Shown: piece after piece, positions 26,329 to 35,176 of the stretch | Layout: each line of letters starts with the position of its first letter | How positions within the stretch are numbered: position 1 is the stretch's first letter | Assembly (NCBI GenBank): GCA_019308905.1 | Contig: JAFDHF010000017.1 | Coordinates: 1 to 57,043 of the forward strand | Length of the DNA: 57,043 bases | Direction of reading: 5' to 3' | Origin: Deltaproteobacteria bacterium | GTDB lineage: Bacteria > Desulfobacterota > BSN033 > WVXP01 | The notes under the pieces: model-generated | Database searches by the model: none | Told to the model about the DNA's origin: nothing | What the model saw: only the letters and a program-made list of their open reading frames with translations | Made by a program: the position numbers and the translations under genes

Positions 26329-26602
26329 GTGCCCAAAGTTTTCAACCGAGGATTGTTGCAGGTATATGATTCCACCATTTTTTTCTGTTTTGGCAGGAGA
26401 ACACCCTTGTCCCCTCGCTGCTCGGCTCACACGGTGACCCTATGAAGGTTCGCCGATGGAGAGTTCCTGCCTCTTCCCCAGCAACACGACTCACGAGCAC
26501 GACCCACGAATCACGAGCACGACTCACGAACACGACCTTTCCCGCCGCTTCCACAATGTCGCTCGGAGGCAAGGGTATTCTCCAAAAGCCAGGAAGCTCC
26601 AC
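26329..26602 (-). repeat. MITE-like element, copy B (inverted)
   Basis: 274-bp copy in reverse orientation to copy A. Its reverse complement begins GTGGAGCTTCCTGGCTTTTG and shares the blocks GCGACATTG.GGAAGCGGCG, GGGGAAG.GGCAG.AACTCTCC and TCTCCTGCCAAAACAGAAAA with copy A. The tandem core is shorter (26482-26537). The other terminal repeat has lost about 6 bases (GTGCCCAAAGTTTTCAACCG). No target duplication is visible, so this looks like an older insertion. Confidence 0.75.
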
Positions 26603-26631
26603 CAGCTAGCGTCCATCCGGAAACTACCCGT

Positions 26632-26712
26632 TGTCATTCTGAGCGAAGCGAAGAATCTCCGCTGGACCCAGAGACTGCGAGATTGTTCGTCGCTTTGCTC
26701 CTCAGAATGACA
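26632..26712. repeat. Inverted-repeat intergenic element (TGTCATTCTGAGCGAAGCG type)
   Basis: An 81-base element with perfect 11-bp terminal arms TGTCATTCTGA (26632-26642) and TCAGAATGACA (26702-26712) and further pairing (GAGCGAAGCGAAGAATCTC against GAGATTGTTCGTCGCTTTGC). This word is widespread in metagenome-derived anaerobes. Degenerate copies lie at 21690-21743, 37027-37112 and 46212-46307. Confidence 0.8.
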
Positions 26713-26754
26713 CGCGAGAGCCGTGTTTCCAGACGGAAGCCAGCTAATTTCCGC

Positions 26755-26782
26755 TTGACAAGGAGAGATTTTGCCATAAAAT
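26755..26782 (+). promoter_or_regulatory. sigma70-like promoter of the tetR-RND efflux genes
   Basis: A perfect TTGACA (26755-26760), a 16-base spacer and TAAAAT (26777-26782), about 85 bases before the tetR start. The predicted transcription start is at about 26789, directly against the first of two palindromes. Confidence 0.7.
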
Positions 26783-26790
26783 GAAGAATG

Positions 26791-26818
26791 TGACGTCATA
26801 TTCTAGAAGGTGACGTCA
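26791..26818 (+). promoter_or_regulatory. Twin TGACGTCA operator, probable TetR-regulator site
   Basis: The perfect 8-bp palindrome TGACGTCA occurs twice, at 26791-26798 and 26811-26818, exactly 20 bp apart, or about two DNA turns on one face. Both lie at or just after the predicted transcription start of tetR. A dimeric repressor bound here would block its own operon. Confidence 0.6.
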
Positions 26819-26866
26819 ACTTCATACATAGGAGCTGATCTCGCCAAGGCTTCTGGGGATAGAGCA

Positions 26867-27490
26867 ATGCAGAACGAGGAGCTCCCGCGTCGGGAAAGAG
26901 AAAGGCTCGCGCATCGTCGAGAAATACTGGCCGCAGCGCTCGAGCTTTTCTCGGAGAAGGGGTATCACAACGTCTCCATGCGAGAGATTGCCGAGAAATC
27001 CGAGTTCGCCGTCGGAACGATTTACAAATTCTTCAACGACAAAGAAGACCTTTACAAATCCCTCATGATTGACCAGGCCGATGCGTTCCATGACACCCTA
27101 ACCAGGGCGATACAAGAGCCTGCCGACGAGGTGGAGAAACTGCGAAATTACGTGAAGGCCAAAAGGTCATGCTTTATGGATAACCTCTCCGTGATTCGCC
27201 TCTATTTTGCCGAAACCAGGGGGGCGAGCTTCAATATCAGGGGAGGTCTTGATAGTAAGATCCGGGAGCGATATGACGGCTTTTTGCATATCCTCGCCTC
27301 CGTTTTTGAAAGCGGCATAAAAAGGAGACGATTCAAGAGGACCGCCGACCCTTACCATCTGGCCATCGCCCTCGACAGCCTTTCCAACGCCTTTCTTTTT
27401 CTCTGGCTCGAAGCGCCTGAGCATCACCCCTACCCGGAGGATCCGGACGTCATCCTGAATATTCTCTTTAGAGGGTTACTGGAGCGGTGA
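26867..27490 (+). CDS. TetR-family transcriptional regulator of the efflux operon
   Basis: 207 residues from the ATG at 26867. The N-terminal helix-turn-helix (about 15-62) reads REILAAALELFSEKGYHNVS then MREIAEKSEFAVGTIYKFF, the classic TetR pattern. The C-terminal all-helical ligand and dimer domain is of the TetR_C type with little conserved sequence. An in-frame GTG at 26810 falls inside the putative operator and is not used here. It stands directly upstream of an RND pump on the same strand and probably represses it, with de-repression by a toxic or hydrophobic ligand, as AcrR-type proteins do. The gene is 63 bp before the membrane-fusion protein gene. Confidence 0.9.
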   Translation: MQNEELPRRERERLAHRREILAAALELFSEKGYHNVSMREIAEKSEFAVGTIYKFFNDKEDLYKSLMIDQADAFHDTLTRAIQEPADEVEKLRNYVKAKRSCFMDNLSVIRLYFAETRGASFNIRGGLDSKIRERYDGFLHILASVFESGIKRRRFKRTADPYHLAIALDSLSNAFLFLWLEAPEHHPYPEDPDVILNILFRGLLER

Positions 27491-27553
27491 TTAATGCTAG
27501 GGTTTCGGCAAAGACCAAACCACCCATCATCGTCGATAGTTGGAGGATTTCTG

Positions 27554-28768
27554 ATGCAGCTCAACCGAACAACTCATAAGCCCCCTGGATGGACTATGGT
27601 TTTGGTAGCACTGATAGGCGGGCTTTTGTTGACAGATTGCAATCGCCGGCAGCAATCCCCGCCGCCACCCCGCGTGCCTGAAGTCGGCATAGTGACGATC
27701 AAACCCCAAAGGGTCGTGCTGACCACTGAATTGCCTGGCCGCACGAGCGCCTTCCGTGTGGCAGAGATCCGGCCTCAGGTCAGCGGCCTCATACAGAAAC
27801 GATTGTTTACCGAAGGTTCCTACGTCAAGGCCGGTCAGATACTCTACCAGATCGATCCTGCCGAATTCCAGGCGGCACTTGACAATGCAAAGGCCTCCCT
27901 CGCCAGGGCAAAGGCGAGTCTGCCTGCCATCAGGTTGAGAGTCAAGCGCTACAGAAAATTGCTCGCAGGCAAAGCGGTGAGCAAGCAGGACTACGACGAT
28001 GCGGTTGCCGCGCTGAAACAGGCCAGAGCCGAAATCGAGTATTGGAGAGCACAGCTAAAGACAGCGCGTATCAGATTAGGATACACCAAAATTACCGCAC
28101 CCATCTCCGGCTGGATCGGTAAATCCAACGTAACTGAGGGCGCTATTGTAACCGCCTATCAACCCACGCCTCTTGCCACCATCCAACAACTGGACCCCAT
28201 CTATGTGGATGTGCCCCAATCCACCGCAGAACTCTTGAGCTTAAAACGGGGATTAGAAGAAGGGCCAATCTATAGTGATGGTAAAACCAGTCTCACGGTC
28301 AGGCTGATTCTAGAAGACGGCACTCCTTATCCGTTGGAGGGCACATTACGGTTCCGTGACGTATCTGTCGATCCGACAACGGGATCTGTAATCCTGCGAA
28401 TGGTGTTTCCAAATTCAAAAGGTGTCCTCCTCCCCAAAATGTTCGTCAGGGCAGTTATTACGGAGGGAGTCAAAGAAGATGCGATTCTTGTGCCTCAGCA
28501 AGGTGTAAACCGCACACCCAAGGGTCTACCCTATGTGCTGATTGTCAATAAGGGGGGAAAAGTCGAAAGGCGAATGTTGGAGTTGGACCGGGCCATTGGC
28601 GACAAGTGGCTGGTTACCTCGGGGCTTGCCCCGGGCGATCGGGTGATTGTCGAGGGGCTCCAGTTCGTGCGGCCCGGAATGCCGGTAAAGGCGACTCCAT
28701 TTAATCCGAAAAAAGGTAGGATGCAGCCTCAAACTGCGCCAAAGGAGCGGCAGGGAGGAGGTGCCTGA
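27554..28768 (+). CDS. RND efflux periplasmic adaptor (membrane fusion protein, AcrA/MexA type)
   Basis: 404 residues. GGAGG lies upstream of the ATG at 27554. The N-terminal hydrophobic segment (MVLVALIGGLLLTDC) resembles a lipoprotein signal, although Asp before the Cys is unusual. The order then is barrel-sandwich and lipoyl halves (GRTSAFRVAEIRPQVSGLI and GYTKITAPISGWIGKS) flanking an alpha-hairpin of about 100-170 residues (AKASLARAKASLPAIRLRV...), then the beta-barrel and membrane-proximal domain. It bridges the inner-membrane pump to the outer-membrane channel. Its stop overlaps the pump gene's start (TGATG). Confidence 0.93.
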   Translation: MQLNRTTHKPPGWTMVLVALIGGLLLTDCNRRQQSPPPPRVPEVGIVTIKPQRVVLTTELPGRTSAFRVAEIRPQVSGLIQKRLFTEGSYVKAGQILYQIDPAEFQAALDNAKASLARAKASLPAIRLRVKRYRKLLAGKAVSKQDYDDAVAALKQARAEIEYWRAQLKTARIRLGYTKITAPISGWIGKSNVTEGAIVTAYQPTPLATIQQLDPIYVDVPQSTAELLSLKRGLEEGPIYSDGKTSLTVRLILEDGTPYPLEGTLRFRDVSVDPTTGSVILRMVFPNSKGVLLPKMFVRAVITEGVKEDAILVPQQGVNRTPKGLPYVLIVNKGGKVERRMLELDRAIGDKWLVTSGLAPGDRVIVEGLQFVRPGMPVKATPFNPKKGRMQPQTAPKERQGGGA

Positions 28769-31700
28769 TGATCTCCAGATTCTTCCTGGACCGTCCGGTT
28801 TTCGCATGGGTTGTTGCCATTGCCATAATGAGCGCCGGAGCGCTGGCCATCCGTTTTCTGCCCGTGTCGCGGTATCCTGATCTTGCCCCGCCTACCATAA
28901 TGGTCATGGCCTATTATCCGGGTGCCTCCGCGGAAACGGTGGAAAACTCAGTTACACAGGTCATTGAAAACCAGATGGCCGGTCTTGAGGGAATGATCTA
29001 TCTTTCTTCTACCAGCGATTTGTCCGGGACCTGCCGTATCGAGCTGACCTTCAAGCCGGGCACTGATCCGGACCTTGCCTGGTCCAAGGTGCAGAACAAA
29101 CTCCAGCTTGCCATGGCCAGTCTGCCGAGGGTGGTCAGGGAACATGGGGTTGAGGTTATGAAGGCCACCCGCAATTACATGATGGCAATCGCCACTATCT
29201 CAGAAGACGGCAGTATGGACAGGGTAGACCTGATGGACTATGCCAAGTCGAACCTGGAAAAGATACTTTCGCGGGTCCCGGGAGTCGGCGAAGTCCAGGT
29301 CTTCGGCGCCGAATATGCAATGCGCGTCTGGCTCGACCCCGACAAATTGACTAATTACCACCTCACCGTGGAAGATGTCATCATGGCGCTTCGGGCTTAC
29401 AACGTGGAGGTCTCCGCCGGCCAGTTCGGCGGGGCGCCTGCGGTCAAGGGCCAGCGGCTGAATACATCCATCATTGTTCAGCATTACCTTAAAACCCCGG
29501 AAGAATTTCGCTCCATCCCCCTTCGAACAAATCCGGACGGATCGATTGTCCGGGTAAAAGATGTTGGGCGAGTGGAGTTGGGGGGAGAGCGTTACGACAT
29601 TGAAGGGTGGTATAACGGTAAGCCCGCTGCGATGCTTGTCGTTCGGAAGGAGCCAGGGGCCAATTCGCTCAAGACCGCGCAACGGGTAAAAGATAAGCTC
29701 GCCGAGATGAGCCCCTACTTCCCCCCGGGACTCAGGGTGGTTTACCCTTACGAGACCGCACCCTTTACCAAGGCGGCCATCAATGAGGTCTACAAGGCCC
29801 TGGTGGAGGCAGTCATCCTTGTATTTTTTGTGATGTTGCTTTTTTTAGGGAGTTTTCGTGCGACCGTAATTACAACGATCGCCATGCCTGTGGTGGTGCT
29901 GGGGACATTTGCGAGCCTGGGACTTTTTGGCTTTTCGATAAACATGCTGACAATGTTCGCGATGGTGCTTGCCATCGGCTTCCTGGTGGATGATGCCATC
30001 GTCGTGGTGGAGAATGTCGAGCGAATTATGGCCGAAGAAGGCCTTTCGCCAAGAGAGGCCACGGAAAAGTCCATGGATCAAATCACCAGCGCACTTATCG
30101 GGATAGGGCTCGTGCTCACAGCACTGTTCGGCCCGATCGCGTTCTTCCCGGGTTCCACCGGCATCATTTACCGTCAGTTCTCCCTCACTATCTGCGCGAC
30201 TACGGTGCTCTCTGTGGTGGTGGCTCTCATTCTTACGCCGGTGCTCTGTGCCTCGATCCTCAAGCCTGTACCAAAGGGACACGAGGCTGCTGAAAGCGCC
30301 CCCTGGCCCCTCCGACCTTTCCTGCTATGGTTCGACCGCTTCTTTTTCCGGTTGCGGGACATGGTTGTGCGAGTTGTCGGGCACTCGGTCTCCCGGCTGC
30401 TCCGGTACATTCTCCTTTATATCCTGATAGTGGGCGGGCTCGCATTCATTTTCTTGAGAATGCCAACGAGTTATCTTCCTGATGAGGACCAGGGGGTCCT
30501 GATGGTTCAGGCGACTCTCCCGTCCGGCTCTACCCTGGAACAGACCCAAGGTATTTTGAACCAGGTAGGCGATTATTTTCTCACCAATGAGAAAAAAGCA
30601 GTTGAGTCTTTTGGGTGCGCAGCGGGGGTATCCCTGGCCGGCATGGGCCAGAACGTGGGCATAGGATTTGTAAAACTGAAGGACTGGAAGTTCCGCAAGA
30701 GCCGGGAGCAGAGGGTCTGGGCCATACAGGAAAGGGCCATGAGGGCATTTTCCCGGATCAAGAGCGCCATGGTGTTTGCGTTTCCGCCGCCAGCTATCGC
30801 GGAGCTGGGAAACGCCACGGGATTTGACTTTGAACTCCTGGACTTTTCTGGCCAGGGGCATCAGACACTGATGGCCGCGCGGAACCAGCTTTTGGGCATG
30901 GCCATGCAGGACCCGCGACTTATGAGGGTTCGGCCGAACGGTATGGATGACGTGCCCCAATACGAGATTGATATCGACTGGGAGAAGGCGGGTGCAATGG
31001 GGGTTCCCATCACTTCGATTCACAACGTGATTTCTGCGAGCTTCGGGAGCGCATATGTCAACGACTTTGTTAAGTCCGGGCGCGTGAAAAGGGTCTACGT
31101 ACAACTGGATGCCCCATACCGCATGTTGCCGCATGACCTGAAGAAACTCTATGTCCGCAACACAAAAGGGGAGATGGTCCCGTTTTCCTCTTTTGCCTCC
31201 GGACGGTGGACCTATGGCGGCGCCAAGCTCGAGCGCTACAACGGCTTTCCCTCGATCAACATCTGGGGTGAACCCGCACCGGGCCGCACGAGTGGCGAAG
31301 CCATGGCCGCCATGGAAGAACTGACTTCCAGATTACCCAAGGGGTTTGCCTTTGACTGGACCGGGCTCTCCTACCAGCAGAAAATGGCCACCTCCCAGGC
31401 CCCCCTGCTTTATGCCTTTGCGGTCTTCCTCACCTTCCTCTATCTGGCCGCCCTTTACGAGAGCTGGTCGGTACCACTCTCGATCCTGCTTATATTGCCG
31501 CTGGGAGCCGTCGGCGCGCTTCTGGCTTCATACTTGAGAGGATTGCCCAATGATGTTTACATGCAGATCGGCATGCTTAACACACTGGGCCTCACTACGA
31601 AGAACGCGATTCTGATCGTACAGTTTGCCAAGGATGCGCTCAAGCGTGGCATGAGTTTGAAGGACGCCGCGCTCGAGGGCGCCAGGCTTAGGTTTCGGCC

Positions 31701-31944
31701 TATTGTAATGACGTCGTTGACCACCGGCCTTGCTGTCCTTCCGCTTGCGGTTTCAACAGGCCCTGGATCAGGCGCAATGAACGCAATCGGCACATCTCTG
31801 ATTGGAGGCATGGTCACCGGCGTCCTTCTCGTAGTTCTCTTCGCGCCACTATTTTACGTGCTGATTCAAAAAACCCTTGGTAAACGCAACCAGCCCCAAG
31901 CGGTTCGGGCCGCTGAGACAGAACCATCCGGGGGTCAGTCATAA
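28768..31944 (+). CDS. RND efflux pump, HAE-1 type (AcrB/MexB)
   Basis: 1058 residues, typical length. The inner-membrane proton-driven drug exporter. The opening reads MISRFFLDRPVFAWVVAI. The two TM4 proton-relay aspartates stand in GFLVDDAIVVVENVER at about residue 407. Porter-domain blocks include ITSIHNVISASFGSAYVNDF and LERYNGFPSINIWG, and the second transmembrane half has YLAALYESWSVPLSI and LGLTTKNAILIVQFAKD. The intact Asp pair argues for activity. It lies between adaptor and channel genes, overlapping both starts. The substrate range is unknown; aromatic solvents or acids would suit the habitat suggested by the degradation cluster. Confidence 0.96.
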   Translation: MISRFFLDRPVFAWVVAIAIMSAGALAIRFLPVSRYPDLAPPTIMVMAYYPGASAETVENSVTQVIENQMAGLEGMIYLSSTSDLSGTCRIELTFKPGTDPDLAWSKVQNKLQLAMASLPRVVREHGVEVMKATRNYMMAIATISEDGSMDRVDLMDYAKSNLEKILSRVPGVGEVQVFGAEYAMRVWLDPDKLTNYHLTVEDVIMALRAYNVEVSAGQFGGAPAVKGQRLNTSIIVQHYLKTPEEFRSIPLRTNPDGSIVRVKDVGRVELGGERYDIEGWYNGKPAAMLVVRKEPGANSLKTAQRVKDKLAEMSPYFPPGLRVVYPYETAPFTKAAINEVYKALVEAVILVFFVMLLFLGSFRATVITTIAMPVVVLGTFASLGLFGFSINMLTMFAMVLAIGFLVDDAIVVVENVERIMAEEGLSPREATEKSMDQITSALIGIGLVLTALFGPIAFFPGSTGIIYRQFSLTICATTVLSVVVALILTPVLCASILKPVPKGHEAAESAPWPLRPFLLWFDRFFFRLRDMVVRVVGHSVSRLLRYILLYILIVGGLAFIFLRMPTSYLPDEDQGVLMVQATLPSGSTLEQTQGILNQVGDYFLTNEKKAVESFGCAAGVSLAGMGQNVGIGFVKLKDWKFRKSREQRVWAIQERAMRAFSRIKSAMVFAFPPPAIAELGNATGFDFELLDFSGQGHQTLMAARNQLLGMAMQDPRLMRVRPNGMDDVPQYEIDIDWEKAGAMGVPITSIHNVISASFGSAYVNDFVKSGRVKRVYVQLDAPYRMLPHDLKKLYVRNTKGEMVPFSSFASGRWTYGGAKLERYNGFPSINIWGEPAPGRTSGEAMAAMEELTSRLPKGFAFDWTGLSYQQKMATSQAPLLYAFAVFLTFLYLAALYESWSVPLSILLILPLGAVGALLASYLRGLPNDVYMQIGMLNTLGLTTKNAILIVQFAKDALKRGMSLKDAALEGARLRFRPIVMTSLTTGLAVLPLAVSTGPGSGAMNAIGTSLIGGMVTGVLLVVLFAPLFYVLIQKTLGKRNQPQAVRAAETEPSGGQS

Positions 31945-33380
31945 TGGACAGGGATCTTCTTCTTGTAATTATCGGATTTGCCATATTTGTGGGCGGCTGC
32001 ACCATGGCTCCGAAATACTCCAGACCTGAAGCTCCGGTTTCTGCCCACTGGCCTGCTGGTGCGGCATACAAAGAAACTAAAGCTCCGATTGGGATACCGA
32101 CAGGTCCGGAGCTGAGGTGGTGGGAATTCTTCGCCGACGAACGCCTTCAAGAAATTATTGAGACCGCCTTGAACAACAACCGGGATCTGCGGCTTGCCGC
32201 CTTGAACGTGGAAAGGGCACGGGCCCTCTACGGTGTTCAACGGGCCGAGCTGTTTCCCTCGGTCAATGCGGTTGGTGCAGGAATCAAGCAACGGAGTTCC
32301 TCAGATCTTACGCGCCCCGGAGAGCCGAGGACAACCAAGCAATTCAGTGTCAATCTGGGCCTTGCTTCTTGGGAGATCGACTTTTTCGGCCGTATCCGCA
32401 GCCTCACGCAGCGGGCCTTGGAACACTATCTGGCCACGGATGAAGCCCGGCGCAGCGTGCAGATCGCCCTGGTGTCCGAGATTGGCAGGGCGTATTTCGC
32501 CCTTGCCGCCGATCGGGAGAAGCTCAAGCTGGCCCGCTCCACCCTCGATACCCAGCAGGGAGTTTATGATTTGATGCAGCAGCAATATGAAGTTGGGGTT
32601 GCAAACCAGTTGGACCTGCGCCGAGTACAAACTCAGGTAGATGCGGCCAGGAGGGATGTTGCACGGTATACCCAACTGGTGGCACAGGACCAAAATGCGT
32701 TGAACCTTCTGGCAGGCTCTCCGGTGCCGGAAAATCTCTTGCCGCGGGACCTGACGGGTGTTAGCCCTCCAAAAGATATTTCCGCAGGCCTGTCATCCGG
32801 CGTGCTTCTGAACCGGCCTGATATTATAGCCGCAGAACGTCAGCTCAAGGCGGCATATGCTTATATAGGAGCTGCACGGGCCGCATTCTTCCCCCGAATC
32901 TCTCTGACAACCTCTCTAGGAACCGCTAGCAACGAGCTCTCCGGTCTCTTCAGTTCCAGCTCTAACACCTGGAACTTTGCCTCACAAGTAATTATGCCGA
33001 TTTTTGACGCCCGCACCTGGGCTGCGTACAGGGTCAGCAAGGTTCAGCGGAAAATCGCACTGGCCCAATACGAAAAGACCATTCAGACGGCCTTCAGGGA
33101 AGTGGCCGATGCCCTTGCCGTGCAAGGTACCGTAGACGAGCAACTCTCGGCACAACAATCTTTGGTCAATGCTTTGGAAGATACATACCGCCTTGCCATA
33201 CAACGTTACACAAGTGGGATTGACAGCTACCTGAGCGTCCTTGATGCGCAGCGGTCTCTCTACTTCGCCCAGAAGACGCTGCTAACGCTACGGCTGACAA
33301 AGCTCGCCAACCAGGTGAGGCTTTATGCGGTATTGGGCGGGGGCGGCGACAATCCCAGGGCACACAAAGGCGGATCATAG
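31944..33380 (+). CDS. Outer-membrane efflux channel lipoprotein (OprM/NodT family)
   Basis: 478 residues. The lipobox FVGGC after an N-terminal hydrophobic stretch gives a lipid-anchored channel. Both TolC-like halves are present: ALNNNRDLRLAALNVERAR with LGLASWEIDFFGRIRS, then GVLLNRPDIIAAERQLKAA with FPRISLTTSLG. It forms the trimeric outer-membrane exit duct for the RND pump. The ATG overlaps the pump's stop, so the three efflux genes are one operon. Confidence 0.95.
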   Translation: MDRDLLLVIIGFAIFVGGCTMAPKYSRPEAPVSAHWPAGAAYKETKAPIGIPTGPELRWWEFFADERLQEIIETALNNNRDLRLAALNVERARALYGVQRAELFPSVNAVGAGIKQRSSSDLTRPGEPRTTKQFSVNLGLASWEIDFFGRIRSLTQRALEHYLATDEARRSVQIALVSEIGRAYFALAADREKLKLARSTLDTQQGVYDLMQQQYEVGVANQLDLRRVQTQVDAARRDVARYTQLVAQDQNALNLLAGSPVPENLLPRDLTGVSPPKDISAGLSSGVLLNRPDIIAAERQLKAAYAYIGAARAAFFPRISLTTSLGTASNELSGLFSSSSNTWNFASQVIMPIFDARTWAAYRVSKVQRKIALAQYEKTIQTAFREVADALAVQGTVDEQLSAQQSLVNALEDTYRLAIQRYTSGIDSYLSVLDAQRSLYFAQKTLLTLRLTKLANQVRLYAVLGGGGDNPRAHKGGS

Positions 33381-33987
33381 AAGAATCTTTGAAGCGCCAT
33401 ATACAACCCCGGGCGGCTTGCCCTGTCAATCCCGTTACCATTAGATGATGCCGTGGGGCCCGGTTTCAATTGTGCTGTCACGGTTAATGAAAAACCGACC
33501 GAGCTTGATCAAACATACGGTTTTCTTGAGCACTGCTTCGAAGACAAGTACCAGGAAACGCCAAAGTGGAGGGATAGCCTTGCTTTGCCCAGGCCCCTCT
33601 TGACTGCAACCGTTTCCGAATCGGCCCTCACACGGCTCAAAGCCGGCTTCCTCGTCATCACGGAGCACGACCTATCGGGCGCCTTGCAGGTGATCGCCAT
33701 TGTCCTCGGATTGGCCCCTTTTCTCAAGGCTCCCTTGGTCATGGGCTTCATCGCCCTTCCAGGGAGCAGGATGCTGCTCTGGATACGAGTCGATGTGGTC
33801 TGAACCCTGTGGGGGGGCGACCATAGGCCTTGGATACCTGGTAGTCGCCATGAAGTTCGGTTTGGCGCTAGGTGTCATCTCTTATTTCCAGATCACATCG
33901 ATGACAATTATGCCTAGCATACGCTTATTTCTCTTGGAGTGAGCCGGGGGAACAGACTCCTCGAGGATAGAAGTTATCAGGCAAAGC
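33381..33987. other. Intergenic region of 607 bases without an assigned gene
   Basis: A 116-codon plus-strand frame (33453-33803) and an overlapping 80-codon one (33700-33942) have hydrophobic stretches (VIAIVLGLAPFLKAPLVM; LVVAMKFGLALGVISYFQI). They could be the remains of a frameshifted membrane protein, but neither has a good ribosome-binding site and neither resembles a family I know. No hairpin terminator for the efflux operon was recognised. Confidence 0.4.
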
Positions 33988-35091
33988 GTGTCAAAGAGGA
34001 TGTTCCGGATCATGTATCAATTGGGAAAATATGGACTTCTTCTGACAGTCGTGTCTCTTGTTCTTGGAGGTAGACCGGTTTATGGACAAGAGCTGCCATC
34101 ACCTGACCCGGGGAAATTTGATGGTGTGGAGCGGGCGACCTTTCGCTTTGAATTCGATAACGACGTCTTCTTTGGGAAAGATAATAAGATTTCCAGTGCC
34201 TGGTCGTTGCAGAAGCATTCAGCGGCCGCTGGGGGATGGGACACGTTGGAGGATGTTCCCGGGTTCATCAGGCGCTGGGGCAGGATCATTCCAACCCTAA
34301 CTGAGAAAGAGCTGGTCTGCCGGGCCGGCATTGCCATCGGCCAGGTTATCCAGACGCCTGATGACCTTTCGCGCAGGGATCTCATCGAAGACGATGTGCC
34401 TTATGCGGGGGCGCTTACCTTACAGGCAACCTGGTATGCCTTCAACAACGACGAGTTTCGTGGCTTCGAGATCACCGCAGGTGTGGCAGGCCCGCCCTCG
34501 CTGGCCGAACAGACCCAGAGAACGGTTCACCGTCTTATCAATAGCGAAGATCCCAAGGGATGGGACAATCAGCTTTCCACCGAGCCGGTAATTAACTTCA
34601 ACTATATGCGCAAGAAAAAGATCTCGGACTGGAGCATTCCCGTGGGGCTCTGTTTCGATGCCGCGATAAACGGTAATGTCGGATTGGGCAATCTATTCAC
34701 CCAGGCCAGCGCAGCATTGGAGATACGCTTTGGCCGCAACATGCCGAGAGGCTTCGTCTATGTGCCGGATCCCATCGGCCTGAGCATGCATTACATGGCC
34801 TCTCTGAAGCCCGGCGATCCCCAGGCGGTATCCTTCTATGCCACGCTGGTGTTGCGCGGCAGTGCCTTTGCGCACAATATCTTCCTTGATGGAAACACGT
34901 TCCGCAAGAGCCACAGTGTGAAAAGGGAACCACTGGTCGGGATGATGATTGCCGGTCTGCATTACGAGCGAAAGAACTGGGGGATTCACTTCAATGCTAT
35001 AGTATCCAGCCACGATGTAGATACGACCAAGGCACCTGCAGCAGAGGGCCGCGAGCGTTTGGGCACCATCGTTGTCGAGTGGCGGTTTTAG
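33988..35091 (+). CDS. lpxR: LpxR-family (DUF2219) outer-membrane protein, putative lipid A 3'-O-deacylase
   Basis: 367 residues from a GTG at 33988; the ATGs at 34000 and 34012 are other possible starts. A signal peptide ends near PVYGQE. Family features are RFEFDNDVFFGKDNK (Asn58-Asp59), DDVPYAGALTLQATWY, GVAGPPSLAEQTQRTVHRL and PKGWDNQLSTEPVINFNY; the barrel ends in VVEWRF. The known enzyme removes the 3'-acyloxyacyl chain of lipid A in the outer membrane, and Asn, Asp and His of these blocks include active-site residues in the Salmonella enzyme. It follows an efflux operon and may take part in envelope remodelling. Confidence 0.85.
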   Translation: MSKRMFRIMYQLGKYGLLLTVVSLVLGGRPVYGQELPSPDPGKFDGVERATFRFEFDNDVFFGKDNKISSAWSLQKHSAAAGGWDTLEDVPGFIRRWGRIIPTLTEKELVCRAGIAIGQVIQTPDDLSRRDLIEDDVPYAGALTLQATWYAFNNDEFRGFEITAGVAGPPSLAEQTQRTVHRLINSEDPKGWDNQLSTEPVINFNYMRKKKISDWSIPVGLCFDAAINGNVGLGNLFTQASAALEIRFGRNMPRGFVYVPDPIGLSMHYMASLKPGDPQAVSFYATLVLRGSAFAHNIFLDGNTFRKSHSVKREPLVGMMIAGLHYERKNWGIHFNAIVSSHDVDTTKAPAAEGRERLGTIVVEWRF

Positions 35092-35176
35092 ACGGTTCGA
35101 ATCGGAGTGTGATGCGGAATCAGCAGTCGTCTCATCGTCTCAGCTCTTAATCACGTTTTCGGTTTTGAAAAGGGTT

